From assembly GCF_042477335.2 (NCBI RefSeq), contig NC_091251.1, positions 87,869,501-87,933,500 on the forward strand: a stretch of DNA of 64,000 nt, written 5' to 3'. Under the pieces are notes generated by a model. The model was given only the letters and a program-made list of their open reading frames with translations. It was not told where the DNA came from and did not search any database. A program made the translations under genes and the position numbers. The DNA is from Ovis canadensis (lineage: Eukaryota > Chordata > Mammalia > Artiodactyla > Bovidae). This document shows positions 11,618 through 23,625 of this stretch, piece after piece; within the stretch, counting starts at the first letter, position 1, and each line of letters opens with the position of its first letter.

Positions 11618-12184
11618 AAAAGACAGGGTATTGAAAAACAACTAAATTAAAAAATGAGAGTGCTGTGACTACTTTTAAATATTCAATAATTTTGACTCTT
11701 AGAAACTATCAGAGGTTCTTATATCATTTGCAGTGATAGGAAGTATGGCTATAAAATGATTGAACCTTTATTTTTATCCAACATAGTAGAATATATGAGT
11801 GGTGACCTGCAAATCAGGCCTTGTAGAGGAGGGGAATGTAGCTGTAAATGTATTTTACTGATGGTGTCATTAGAGCAGCATAAAAAAATTTGTTCATGCT
11901 TTATAGTCACACTTTTTTTGCTTGAAATGGTATTTTTATTTTAAATAAATCATCCTATGATAACCAAAAATATCCCCAAATCAAACCTGTATTAAATGAA
12001 GATTTTTCACTTTTGATAGTATTATAAAGATTGTGTTAAGACTTTAAAGGAGTTCCAAAAGTAGAATCCCAAAGCTTATTGTGCAATGGCAGCATTCTAG
12101 GAATAAATTTAAAGCTTTCTAAGGTGACCATTTTTATGACAATAATATTCTTTTGGATATATGCTATACCATGTATTTTTAAAT

Positions 12185-12372
12185 GTCCCACTGAAATTGT
12201 GACCTCATGGATGGTAGCCTACCAGGCTCCTCTGTCCATGTGATTCTCCAGGCAAGAATACTGGAGTGGGTTGCCATTTCCTTCTCCAGGGGATCTTTCC
12301 CATCCAGGGATCAAACCCAGGTCTCCTGCATTGTAGGCAGATTGTTTATTATCTAAGCTACCAGAAAAGCCC
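12185..12372 (-). mobile_element. Bov-tA SINE
   Basis: Reverse-complement body (CAAGAATACTGGAGTGGGTT) and head (ATCAAACCCAGGTCTCCTGC to CTACCAGAAAAGCCCA). The 3' end on - has decayed (TCCCACTGAAATTGTGACCTC). Confidence 0.85.
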
Positions 12373-12586
12373 ACATATAAAATACCTAAATATAAATTAT
12401 GTAATTGAAAAAATTTCAGTGTAAAGGAAGGGGAAACTTCTTCCTATAACTTATGAAGCTTCAAAATGTTAAAGATAATCATCATTCATATTTTCCCAGG
12501 GAATTTTAATTTTCAATCATAATAATAAGTGACAGCTGTCAGAAAGTATAGCCATTTCTACATTTAGAATTCTTTTTCTTTATATG

Positions 12587-12802
12587 AAGAAAGTGAAAGT
12601 GTTAGTTGCTCAGTCATGTCTGACTTTTTGCGACGCCGTGGACTGTAGTTCTACAGGCTTCTCTGTCCATGGGATTCTCCAGGCAAGAAAACTGGAGTGG
12701 GTTGCCATTCCCTTCTCCAGGGGATCTTCCTGACCGAGGGATCAAACTGGGGTCTCCCACATTGCAGGTAGATTCTTTACCATCTGAGCCACCAGGGAAG
12801 CA
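12587..12802 (-). mobile_element. Bov-tA SINE, near full length
   Basis: Starts on + with GAAAGTGAAAGTGTTAGTTG and ends with GAGCCACCAGGGAAGCA, so the whole element from 3' GAAAGTG tail to 5' head is present. Intact A- and B-box complements. Confidence 0.9.
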
Positions 12803-13281
12803 TAGTTCTCTCAAATACTTGTCCTTAAGAAAATAGCTATTAGGGATTTGTTGAATAATCAGATACTACTTTCATATTTAAGCAAAACACCAAGCTAGAC
12901 TAGGAACTACATTAAAGCAATAAAAATGATTAATTTCTAAGTTTTAATAAATTCTTAATGGGTGCTGCAAAATACTTAACATTTGTTTAACAATTCTTTT
13001 CTGACTGACTTCCTACAGGGGCTATTTCAGACTTTTCCTACCTCTTTCCTAGCCTGTAATGGTATACTGCTCTCAGACTTTGCAGGTTATTTCACTTGCT
13101 TTTTTTTTTGAAAAGTGTAAGACAGTTAAGACCATCAAACTGAGGCTTCCTCAGCTTTGGTTTCTTTATCAGTAAATTGTGTAATTTCCCCTCCTCTGTA
13201 CCATTTGGTGTCAGTGACGTGTCCGTTAGGCTTTCACGACTACTTCATGACCATTTGTATCCCAGCTACTCTTTAGAATGG

Positions 13282-13500
13282 GTTTTCCCTGGTGGCTCAG
13301 TGGTGAAGAATCTGTCTGCAATGCAGGAGATGCGGGTTTGATCCCTGGATTGGAAAGAGAAGATCCCTTCTCTTCCCCAGGAGAAGGAAATGGCAACCCA
13401 CAGCAGTATTCTTGCCTGGAAAATTCCATGGACAGAGGAGCCTTGTGGGCTACTGTCCATGGGGTCACAAAGAATTGAGCATGACTGAGCTACTGAGCAC
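13282..13500 (+). mobile_element. Bov-tA SINE with a small internal duplication
   Basis: Head GGTTTTCCCTGGTGGCTCAG, B box GGTTTGATCCCTGG, and body. Near 13,355-13,385 an extra GAGAAGATCCCTTCTCTTCC gives a short palindrome not seen in the other copies. Confidence 0.9.
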
Positions 13501-14884
13501 ACAAGAGATAAAACAAAATTCAGTGTCGAACATTCTGTAACAAGATGAAGCTGTGCTTGTTCTAGTACCTTTAGAATATATAGGTTCATTAAGTTCACTC
13601 CTTTATCATTTTAATTTCAGTTTCTCCTAACAGCATCTTTACTGGCCTAAAAAAAGCAACAACAAAACCCCAAACCACTTTTCCTTATTCTTTCTGCCAC
13701 TTCCTCCATCCTCTGCTCTTGCCCCCACCCCCACTTCTTTTGGTGTTACCCACAACCCAAAGTAAAAGCAGTATGTCTCTTGTTTTAATTTTTCTACCTT
13801 CTTTTTCTGTAAAACTATTCTTCTTATCTTTGTTAATGACCTTATGAACTGCCACACAGAGGCATTTCTAGTATTAGTTTTAACTTTTTAATTTTTCAGA
13901 TCAGACAGTGTGAATCCCTTCTCCTGATTTTCCTTGTAACTCAGTAGTCCTGGTTCTCCTATATATTCTAGAAACTCTTCTTTTCTTTCACAAGGTCAAC
14001 TTCTTCATTAAGTATTAGCCTTATACATTTTTCTTAATCTAGACTTTTTTCCTTGTAATGTTACAGTGTGTTTTAGCTTCAGTGAATACCTCTTTCAGAC
14101 AACTCCTACCCATATGGAAGCTGCTTGACTTTCAGTTTTCAGCTTGAGAGCGCCACCTGTTTGTTATTCCATCAAGCTCAACGTACTCAGTACTGAATCT
14201 TCTCTCATCCAAACTGTATTAGTCTTTCTAACTTCCCTTTCTCTATTATTGGCTCATCTCTCTCATCCAAACTTGACCTCTGAGTTACCTTTGAATTCCC
14301 TCCCCATCAGATCCTTTCCACTGTCAAGCTGTAAATTCTGTTACTACAGTGTTTCTGTACTTCATCTGCTCTATTTCCTGTTTTTTAACTACAGAAATTT
14401 AAGTTCTCATTACTACTAACATAAATAATTATAATTTTGTAATTGCTGCAATAGAGGGAGAGGGGGAAGAGGCGGTTCTCCTAGGATGTGATCGGTAGGG
14501 AAAGAAAGTGACATTTAAGCTTGGCACTAAAGAATAAGTAGGGAAATTCTAGGCAGGCAAACTGAATAAAGACTTATTCAAAGTTTATTGTATGTTGTGA
14601 GCTCGTAAGACTTTTGCTTCAATCCTTACTGCATGTGGGTGTTTTTCCTATTGGCATGTGCTGTTGCCTTTCTTCAGATATTGAAGATCCAGAGAATGAA
14701 TAATGTAAAGCCAGAGTGACACATGATAGTGTCTATCTTATATTACCTAGCTTTGAGTGAGCAGAGTGGTGAAAATATGAAGGGCTAAAAAGTGAGTACT
14801 GTTGGCACTGATGACTAGAAGCTGTCTTGAAGGTCCCTGACACTTGGAATGTAAATCTTCAATGGGCAGCTGTTTTCAGTCTAC
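13501..14884. other. Non-coding, pyrimidine-rich on +
   Basis: No exon or young repeat. 13,650-14,420 is rich in TCTT/CTCC. The part near 14,150-14,330 (CAAGCTCAACGTACTCAGTA onward) faintly resembles an old LINE 3' region, too weak to name. Confidence 0.35.
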
Positions 14885-15072
14885 CGTTGATCTTAAACAA
14901 CTCAGGTTGGACCTGTCCAGGTCCACGTATACTTTATATTTTCAGCAGTAAATGCTACAGTACTATAAGGTCTCTGGTTGATGGAATTTGTGAATGTGGA
15001 GGAACTGCAGTTACTGAGGGCTGACTGTAAATTACACTTGGATTAACCCCCACACATTTTCAAGGGTCACAT
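14885..15072. mobile_element. Probable DNA-transposon relic (Tigger/mariner type, tentative)
   Basis: One end reads TTGATCTTAAACAACTCAGG and the other ACATTTTCAAGGGTCA, diverged inverted ends of the CCTTGAACAAC type known from non-autonomous Tigger-like elements. GTCCACGTATACTT and GCAGTTACTGAGGGCTGACTG between them fit the same family. No transposase is coded. The name is from memory. Confidence 0.4.
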
Positions 15073-15349
15073 ATAACTCCATATGGCTTTATCTTTTATT
15101 TTTGCCTCTTTCCACACTTGTTTGATTGCCCTATAGTAGGACTTGGTAATATCTTTATATTAATAGTCACTAATAACAAAAGTAAATTAACTGAGGATCA
15201 CAGCAAGTAAAGAAATGATTTACTATTTCTGTTCCCTTTGAGAAGCAAGATGTTTTGTGCTTTTCAAATGGGAAACACTGAAAATAACAACAGTTCTACA
15301 ATGGTTACACCAAAATGTGACTTCCTGACTTTGCAAGTAGAACAACCTA

Positions 15350-15855
15350 GGCAGCATATTAAAAAAACAGAGACATTACTTTGCCAACAAAGGTCCATGT
15401 CATCAAAGCTATGGTTTTTCCAGTAGTCATGTATGGATGTGAGAGTTGAACAATAAACAAAGCTGAGTGCCAAAGAACTGATACTTTGGAACTGTGGTGT
15501 TGGAGAAGACTCTCGAGAGTCCCATGGAATGCAAGGAGATCCAACCAGACTATCCTAAAAGAAATCAGTTCTGAATATTTATGGGAAGGACTGAGGCTGA
15601 AGCTGAAACTCCAATACTTTGGCCACCTGATGCAAATAACTGACTCATTGGAAAAGACCCTGATGCTGGGAAAGATTGAAGGCAGGAGGAGAAGGGGATG
15701 ACAGAGGATGAGATGGTTGGATGGCATCACCGACTCAATGGACATGAGTTTGAGTAAACTCTGGGAGTTGGTGATGGACAGGGAGGCCTGGTGTGCTGCG
15801 GTTCATGGGGTTGCAAAGAGTCAGACATGACTGAGTGACTGGACTGAACTGAGAA
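15350..15855 (+). mobile_element. BovB LINE, 3' 500 bases
   Basis: Begins with AGAGACATTACTTTGCCAAC and runs through the C-terminal ORF2 region to the GAACTGAACTGA tail. Decayed segments are readable ([20 protein letters not shown] near 15,610-15,670). Dead 5'-truncated copy. Confidence 0.88.
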
Positions 15856-16289
15856 TGGAGATAGAGCACTCCAGGAACAGCCAGATCCAAAAATTTAAAT
15901 GTCTTACGGATCTTCTCCATTTCTTGACTTCTCTCTTTGTGTTGGTCTTATTATCTGCTTATGTTAGAAGGCTTTTTTCGACAGGAATGTATGGACTCTG
16001 ACTACTGAGAACTTAAATTTCTGAAGGAAGACCTATAATTGGACCCATCCTTGGAGAGTTGTCATTGTCACCAGAACCACGTAAAATGACAGAGGGTCAG
16101 TTTCCCAAATCATGGGAATACTATAAACCAGAGAAATGAGAGAAGGAATGAGAAGTAGGCAAAAACCATCTATAATCATTAGACAGGAGGAGGAAAGGAA
16201 GGGAGTAGGAGATACAGGGAAAGGAGAATGCATATACAGGAGAGAGAAGCAGGTAAAGGGAAAGGAACTGTTATTAGCTGAGAGTTTAC
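15856..16289. other. Unassigned DNA
   Basis: No gene; purine-rich on + (GGAGGAGGAAAGGAAGGG near 16,190). No repeat recognised. Confidence 0.35.
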
Positions 16290-17285
16290 TGTGTGCTAAG
16301 CCTTGGGTTCCCCTTCATGGATCACAACCTTGTCATGACTAAGGGGATTGCATACCTCAGTGATGCATACCATGCCATGCAGGGCCACCCAAGATGGACT
16401 GGTCATAGTGAAGAGTTCTGACACAGTGGGGTCCACTGGAGGAGGAAATGGCAACTTGTTCCAGGATTCTTGCCTAGAGAACCCCATGAACAGTATGAAA
16501 AGGCAGAATGATATGATACCTGAAGATGAGACCCTTGCTGAAGATGAGGAAGCATGGTGTCCAGTATGCTGAGGAAGAGCAGAGGGCAATTGCTAATAAC
16601 TTCAGAAAGAATGAAGTGGCTGTGCCAAAGTGGAAATGACACTCAGTGGTGGTTGTATCTGTTGGTGAGAGAAAAGGCCGATGTTGTAAAGAACAATATT
16701 CATAGGAACATGGAAGGTTAGGTCCATGAATAAAGGTAAACCAGATGTGCTCAAGCAGGAGATTGCAAGGTTGAACACTGACATCTTAGAAATCAGTGAA
16801 CTAAAATGGACGAGAATGGGCAAATTTAATTCAGATGACCATTATACCTACTATTGTGGGCAAAATCCTTTAGAAGAAATGGAGTAGTCCTCATAGTCAA
16901 CACAAGAGTCCAAAATGCCGTACTTGAGTGAAACCTCAAAAACAACACAGTGATCTTGGTTCATTTCCAAGGCAGCATCACAGTAATCCAAGTCTATGCC
17001 CTAACCCCTGATGCTGAAGTTGATGAGTTCTGTGAAGACCTACATACAACACCTTCTAAAACTAATACCAAAAGAAAAGATTCCCTTTCCATCATAGGGG
17101 ATTGGAATGCAAAAGTAGGAAGTCAAGAGATACCTGGAATAACAGGCAAGTTTGGCAAATGAAGCAGGGCAAAGGCCAACAGAGTTTTGTTAAAAGAACA
17201 TGCTGGTCATAGAAAACACCCTTTTCCAACAGTACAAGAGACAGCTCTACACATGGACATCACCAGATGTCAATACTGAAATCAG

Positions 17286-17476
17286 ATTACTTCCCTCGTG
17301 GCTCAGTGGTACAGAACCCACCTGCCAGTGCAGGAGGCTTGGGTTCAGTCCCTGGGTTGGGAAGATACCTTGGAGAAGGAAATGGCAACCCACTCCAGTA
17401 TTCTTGCCTGGGGAATTCCACGGACAGAGGAACCTAGAGGGCTCCCATCCATGGGGTTGCAAAAGAGTTGGACACA
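17286..17476 (+). mobile_element. Bov-tA SINE, first of a tandem pair in BovB
   Basis: Head (CTCGTGGCTCAGTGGTACAG, B box GGTTCAGTCCCTGG) and Bov-A body, ending at AAAGAGTTGGACACA without its usual tail because the next SINE begins at once. It interrupts the BovB host after the endonuclease domain. Confidence 0.88.
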
Positions 17477-17692
17477 GGCTTCCCTGCTGGCTCAGACGGT
17501 AAAGCGTCTGCCTGCAATATGGGAGACCCGGGTTCAATCCCTGGGTCAGGAAGATCCTCTGGAGAAGGAAATGGCAACCCACTTCAGTACCCTTGCCTGG
17601 AAAATCCCATGGACAGAGAGACTGGTATGCTACAATCCATGGGTCGCAAAGAGTCAGACATGACTCAGTGACTTCACTAGTGACTAAACAGC
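17477..17692 (+). mobile_element. Bov-tA SINE, second of the pair
   Basis: Complete element: GGCTTCCCTGCTGGCTCAGA head, GGTTCAATCCCTGG B box, body and GACTCAGTGACTTCAC tail. Host BovB resumes at about 17,700 with TTCGCAGCTGAAGATGGAG. Confidence 0.9.
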
Positions 17693-18493
17693 AGCAATGA
17701 TGTTCTTCGCAGCTGAAGATGGAGAAGCTCTATACAGTTAGCAAAACAAGACCTGAAGCTGACTGTGGCTCAGATCATGAGCTCCATATTGCAAAATTCA
17801 GGCTTAAATTGGAGAAATCAGAGAAAACCACCAGGCCATTTGGGTAAGACCTAAATCAAATCCTTTATGATTATACAATGGAGTTGATGAATGGATTCAA
17901 GGGATTAGATCTTGTAGACAGATCAGGTAGTGTGCCTGAAGAACTATGGATAGAGATTTGTAACACTGTACAGGAGGCAGTGGCCAAAACCATCCCAAAG
18001 AAAAAGAAATGCAAGAAGACAAAGTGGTTATCTGAGGAGGCTTTACAAATAACTGAGGAGAGAAGAGACATGAAAGGCAAGGGGCAAAGGGAAAGATACA
18101 CAGGACTGAATGGAGAGTTCTAGAGAATAACCGGAAGAGATAAGAAGCCCTTCTTAAATGAACAATGCAAAGGGACAGAGGAAAACAATAGAATGGGAAA
18201 GGCTAGAGATTTCTTAAAAAAAAAAAATTGGAGCTATCAAGGGAACGTTTCATGCAAGGATGAGCATGATAAAGGACAGAAATTTTAAGGACCTAACTGA
18301 AGTAGAAGAGATTAAGAAGAGGTAGCAAGAATACACAGAAGAACTGTACAAAAGAGGTCTTAATGACTTGGATAACCATGATGGTGTGGTCATTCACCTA
18401 AAGCTAGACATCCTGGATTGTGAGGTCAAATGACTTAGGAAGTATTACTACCAACAAAGCTAGTGGAGATGACAGAAATCCAGCTGAGCTATT

Positions 18494-19500
18494 TCAGTTC
18501 AGTTCAGTTCAGTCATTCAGTCATGTCCGACTCTTTGCGACCCCATGAATCGCAGCACGCCAGGCCTCCCTGTCCATCACCAACTCCCCGAGTTCACCCA
18601 GACTCACGTCCATCGAGTCAGTGATGCCATCCAGCCATCTCATCCTCGGTCGTCCCCTTCTCCTCCTGCCCCCAATCCCTCCCAGCATCAGAGTCTTTTC
18701 CAATGAGTCAACTCTTCTCATGAGATGGCCAAAGTACTGGAGTTTCAGCTTAGCATCATTCCTTCCAAAGAAATCCCAGGGCTGATCTCCTTCAGAATGG
18801 ACTGGTTGGATCTCCTTGCAGTCCAAGGGACTCTTAAGAGTCTTCTCCAACACCACAGTTCAAACACATCAATTCTTCAGCGCTCAGCCATCTTCACAGT
18901 CCAACACTCACATCCATACATGACCACAGGGAAAACCATAGCCTTGACTAGACGGACCTTAGTCAGCACAGTAATATCTCTGCTTTTGAATATGCTATCT
19001 AGGTTGGTCATAACTTTTCTTCCAAGGAGTAAGCGTCTTTTAATTTCATGGCTGCAGTCACCATCTGCAGTGATTTTGGACCCCCCCCCCCAAATAAAGT
19101 CTGACACTGTTTCCACTGTTTCCCCATCTATTTCCCATGAGGTGATGGGACCAGATGCCATGATCTTTGTTTTCTGAATGTTGAGCTTTAAGCCAACTTT
19201 TTCACTCTTCTCTTTCACTTTCATCAAGAGGTTTTTAGGTCCTCTTCACTTTCTGCCATGAGGGTGGTGTCATCTGCGTATCTGAGGTTATTGGTATTTC
19301 TCCCAGCAATCTTGATTTCAGCTTGTGTTTCTTCCAGTCCAGCGTTTCTCATGATGTACTCTGCATAGGAGTTAAATAAGCAAGGTGACAATATACATCC
19401 TTGACGTACTTCTTTTCCTATTTGGAACCAGTCTGTTGTTCCATGTCCAGTTCTAACTTGCTTCCTGACCTGCATACAGATTTCTCAAGAGGCAGGTCAG
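18494..19500 (-). mobile_element. BovB LINE 3' kilobase nested antisense in BovB
   Basis: On - this encodes the RT C-terminal half: NNLRYADDTTLMAESEEDL near 19,240-19,310 and, toward 18,521, [20 protein letters not shown]. The + strand begins with the repeated TTCAG of the BovB 3' end and stops in GGCAGGTCAGG, where the + host resumes. A run of 11 C (19,081-19,091) replaces the usual short C run and shifts the frame. Fairly young by its low divergence from the others. Confidence 0.92.
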
Positions 19501-19567
19501 GTTTAAAACCCCCCAAAATGATACTGTTAAAGTGCTGCCGTCAATATGTCAGCAAATTTGGAAAACT

Positions 19568-20414
19568 CAGCAATGGCCAGTTCAGTTCAGTTCAGTCGCT
19601 CAGTCGTGTCCGACTCTTCACGACCCCATCGACCACAGCATGCCAGACCTCTCTGTCCATCACCAACGCTTGGAGTTTACTCAAGCTCATCTCCATTGAG
19701 TCGGTGATGCCATCCAACCATCTCATCCTCTGTCGTCCCCTTCTCCTGCTTTCCTTAATCTTTCCCAGCATCAGGGTCTTTCCCAGTGAGTCAGTTCTTC
19801 ATATCAGGTGGCCAAAGTGTTGGAGTTTCAGCTTCAACATCAGTCCTTCCAATGAACACCCAGGACTGATCTCCTTTAGGATGGACTGGTTGGATCTCCT
19901 TTCAGTCCAAGGGACTCTCAAGAGTCTTCTCCTGTACCACAGTTCAAAAACATCAGTTCTTCGGCACTCAGCTTTCTTTATAGTCCAACTCTCACATCCA
20001 CACATGACTACAGGAAAAACCATATCCTTGATAAGATGGGCCTTTGTTGGCAAAGTAATGTCTCTGCTTTCGAATATGCTATCTAGATTGGTCATAACTT
20101 TCCTTTCAAGGAGTAAGCATCTTAATTTCATGGTTGCAGTCACCATCTACAGTGATTTGGGAGCCCAGAAAAATAAAGACAGCCACTGTTTCCACTGTTT
20201 CCCCATCTATTTGCCATGAAGTGATGGGACTGGATGCCATGATCTTCGTTTTCTGAATGTTGAGCTTTAAGCCAACTTTTTCACTCTTCTCTTTCATTTT
20301 CATTTTCGTCAAGAGGCTCTTTAGTTCTTCACTTTCTGCCATAAGGGTGGTATCATTTGCATATCTGAGGTTATTGATATTTCTCCCGGCAATCTTGATT
20401 CCAGCAATGGCCAG
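19568..20414 (-). mobile_element. Second nested BovB with perfect target-site duplication
   Basis: The 13-base duplication CAGCAATGGCCAG lies at 19,568-19,580 and 20,402-20,414. The duplicated bases are host BovB sequence, so the host reads through once the insert is removed. The insert (19,581-20,401) is a 5'-truncated antisense BovB 3' end, from TTCAG repeats to ATTTCTCCCGGCAATCTTGA. The - frames are broken near 20,130. Confidence 0.93.
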
Positions 20415-21046
20415 AGGACTGAAAAAGGTCAGTTTTCATTTCAATTCCAGGACAATGCCAAAGAGAGTTCAAACTATTAATACCATACAGTTGTGTTCAT
20501 TTCACATGCTAGCAGGGTAATATTCAAAATCCTTCAAGCTAGGCTTCTGCAATACCTGAACTGAGAACTTCCAGAGGTACAAGCTGGGTTTAGAAAAGGC
20601 AGAGGAACCAGAAATCAAATTGTTAACATTTGTTAGATCATGGAGAGAGCAAGGGAATTTCAGAAAAACATCTACTTCTGTTTCATTGACTACTCTAAAG
20701 TTTTGACTGTGTGGATCACAGCAAACTGTGTAAAATTCTTAGAGATAGGATACTAGACAAACTTATCTGTCTCCTGAGAAACCTGTATGTGGGTCAAGAA
20801 GCAACAGTTAGAGCCAAACATGGAACAATAGACTGGTTCGAAATTGGGAAAGGAGTCCATCAATGCTGTATATTGTCATCATGCTTATTTAACTTTTATC
20901 TAGTGTACATCATGCAGAATAACTGGTTGGATGAGTCACAAGCTGAAATCAAGATTGCTAGGAGAAATATTAACAACTTCAGATATGCAGATGATGCCAC
21001 ACTAATGGCAGAAAGCAAAGAGGAAATAAAGAGTTTGTCTATTCAT

Positions 21047-21400
21047 CTGTTTAGAAGTTTGGGTTGCTTCTAGTTCTTGGCAGTTATAAGTAAAGCTGCT
21101 GAAAACATTTGAGAATAACTTTGTAAGAACACGAATTTTCATTTCCTTTTGGTAAATACCTAGGAGTGGGATTGCCGAATCATATGGTAAGTGTATGTTT
21201 ACTTTTCTAAGAAACTGCCAAAATATTCTCTAAAGTTGGCTTCACCATTTTGTATTCCCGTGTTCAACATGTTTGAGCTCCAGCTGATCTTCATCCTTGC
21301 TAGCACTTGGTGTTGTCAGTTTCTTTTTAAGTTCTTTTCATAGATTTATGTCATTGTGCTTTTAATTTGTATTTTCCTAATGACTCATGATGCTGAGTAT
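21047..21400 (-). mobile_element. L1 fragment, antisense
   Basis: Antisense L1 3'-region order: GTCTATTCATCTGTTTAGAAG, GGGTTGCTTCTAG, TACCTAGGAGTGGGATTGC, CTTCACCATTTTGTATTCCC. It abuts the truncated BovB at 21,045. 21,400-21,990 holds nothing I can assign except a short CA-rich patch at 21,565-21,585. Confidence 0.65.
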
Positions 21401-21994
21401 ATCTGTGATTTAAAATGCATTTCTTTAACATTCTGAGAATGTGTATTTGTTTTTAAAAAAATGATTGTATTTTTTCCCCATGTCATACAGTAAATAGCTT
21501 TGACAAGGCCTTTGATGAGCATTTGGGTTATTGCTGCTACATCACACAATCCAGAGGACACCATTCACACACATACACACACAAAGTGCTCTGTGGAGTT
21601 GTGCAGTGCAGCAGTCCTGGCTATATATTTACAGCTATTATCTTGAGTTACTGATAATTAGTTTCCATGGAAAACTTGAGTAGTATCAACTGATGCATTT
21701 AAAAAAATAAGTTTTCAGGATTTCCCTGAAATGAAATTTTGTCCAGGAACAGGTTCTGAAAAAATGCCTTACAGGCAGTATGGCTAATGGATCAGACTTG
21801 GGAGATAGAAAGGCCTCTTTCAAATTCTCAGCTCCTCCATTTACAGCATTTACAGTGACTTTGGGCATCTTATCTGGCTTCTCTGAAGCCATTGTTTTCC
21901 AGCAAAAGCAGCATTGATAATATCTCCCTTTTATAGATGATGTGATAAGAATTATCAGTAATGCACGCAGAATACCTGACACAGGGTCTTTTCC

Positions 21995-22160
21995 GTTCAG
22001 TCGCTCAGTTGTGTCCAACTCTTTGCAACCCCATGGACTGCAGTATGGCCAAGCTTCCCTGTCCATCACCAACTCCCAGAGATTGCTCAAACTCATGTCC
22101 ACTGAGTCGGTGATGCCATCCAGCCATCTCTTTCCTCTGTTGTCCCCTTCTATAATCATG
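21995..22160 (-). mobile_element. BovB 3' end, about 165 bases
   Basis: GTTCAGTCGCTCAGTTGTGT through TGATGCCATCCAGCCATCTC to TGTTGTCCCCTTCTA. Strongly 5'-truncated antisense copy, 40 bases before a larger one. Confidence 0.85.
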
Positions 22161-22190
22161 GGTGTGTTATAAAAAAAGACTTTGAAATAT

Positions 22191-23625
22191 AGCAACTATT
22201 TCAGTTCAGTTCAGTTGCTCAATCGACTCTTTGTGACCCCATGAATTGTAGCACGCCAGGCCTCCCTGTCCATCACCAACTCCTGGAGTTCACTCAAACT
22301 TAGGTCCATTGAGTTGGTGATGCCATCCAGCCATCTCATCCTCTGTCATCCCCTTCTCCTCCTGCCCCCAATCCCTCCCAGTATCAGAGTCTTTTCCAGT
22401 GAGTCACCTCTTCACATGAAGTGGCCAAAGTATTGGAGTTTCAGCTTTAGCACTAGTCCTTCCAAAGAACACCGAGGACTGATCTCCTTTAGGATGGACT
22501 GGTTGGATCTCCTTGCAGTCCAAGGGACTCTCAAGAGTCTTCTCCAACACCATAGTTCAAAAGCATCGATTCTTCGGTACTTAGCTTTCTTCATAGTCCA
22601 ACTCTCACATCCATACATGACTACTGGAAAAACCATAGCCTTGACTAGACTGACCTTAGTCGGCAAAGTAATGTCTCTGCTTTGAATATGCTATCTAGGT
22701 TGGTCATAACTTTTCTTCCAAGGAGTAAGCGTCTTTTAATTTCATGGCTGCAATCACCATCTGCAGTGATTTTGGAGCCCCCCAAAATTAAGTCTGACAC
22801 TCTTTCCACTGTTTCCCCATCTATTTGCCATTAAGTGATGAGACTGGATGCCATGATCTTTGTTTTCTGAATGTTGAGCTTTAAGCCAACTTTTTCAACT
22901 CTCCTCTTTCACCTTCATCAAGAGGCTTTTTAGTTCCTCTTCACTTTCTGCCATAAAGGTGATGTCATCTGCATATCTGAGGTTATTGATATTTCTCCCA
23001 GCAATCTTGATTCCAGCTTGTGCTTCTTCCAGCCCAGCATTTCTCATGATGTATCCTGCATAGAAGTTAAATAAGCAGGGTAACAATATACAGCCTTGAC
23101 GTACTCCTTTTCCTATTTGGAACCAGTCTGTTGTTCCATGTCCAGTTCTAACTGTTGCTTCCTGACCTGACTATAGGTTTCTCAAAGGGCAGGTCAGGGG
23201 GTCTGGTATTCCCATCTCTTTCAGAATTTTGCACAGTTTATTGTGATCCACACAGTCAAAGGCTTTGACATAGTAAAGCAGAAATAGATGTTTTTCTGGA
23301 GCTCTCTTGCTTTTTCCATGATCCAGCGGATGTTGGCAATTTGATCTCTAGTTCCTCTGCCTTTTCTAAAACCAGCTTGAAGTTCACGATTCACATATTG
23401 CTGAAGCCTGGCTTGGAGAATTTTGAGCATTACTTCACTAGCTTGTGAGATGAGTGCAATTGTGCAGTAGTTTGAGCATTCTTTGGCATTGCCTTTCTTT
23501 GGGATTGGAATGAAAACTGACCTTTTCCAGTCCTGTGGCCACTGCTGAGTTTTCCAAATTTGCTGGCATATTGAGTGCAGCACTTCCACAGCATCATCTT
23601 TCAGTGTTTGAAACAGCAACTATTT
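22191..23625 (-). mobile_element. BovB LINE 3' 1.4 kb with perfect target-site duplication
   Basis: AGCAACTATTT at 22,191-22,201 and 23,615-23,625 is an 11-base target-site duplication; the element is 22,202-23,614. On - it covers the fingers/palm part of RT (WPQDWKRSVFIPIPKKGNAK near 23,490-23,550), the RT active site (NNLRYADDITFMAESEEELK near 22,930-22,985), and the 3' end. It is 5'-truncated, with frameshifts between the readable segments. Confidence 0.93.

Larger units (their letters stand above)
16290..21045 (+). mobile_element. Long 5' BovB LINE, broken by nested insertions
   Basis: About 2.5 kb of BovB sequence remains once the nested elements (17,286-17,692; 18,494-19,500; 19,581-20,401) are taken out. 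It starts in the 5' region (GGGCCACCCAAGATGGACTG), passes the AP-type endonuclease domain (SIIGDWNAKVGSQ near 17,085-17,125, ending at a stop) and reaches the reverse transcriptase. The RT active-site region is readable as NNFRYADDATLMAESKEE at about 20,970-21,025, just before an abrupt end against L1-like DNA. BovB ORF2 makes the endonuclease and RT used for target-primed reverse transcription. This copy has many stops, frameshifts and no 3' end, so it is dead. It is the oldest BovB in this nest, since all other pieces sit inside it. Confidence 0.88.

Noticed and set aside
19401..20219. 272-codon + open frame, the longest in the window
   Set aside because: It runs antisense through the nested BovB inserts and crosses the junction between the two copies at 19,501-19,580, so it is a by-product of BovB coding.
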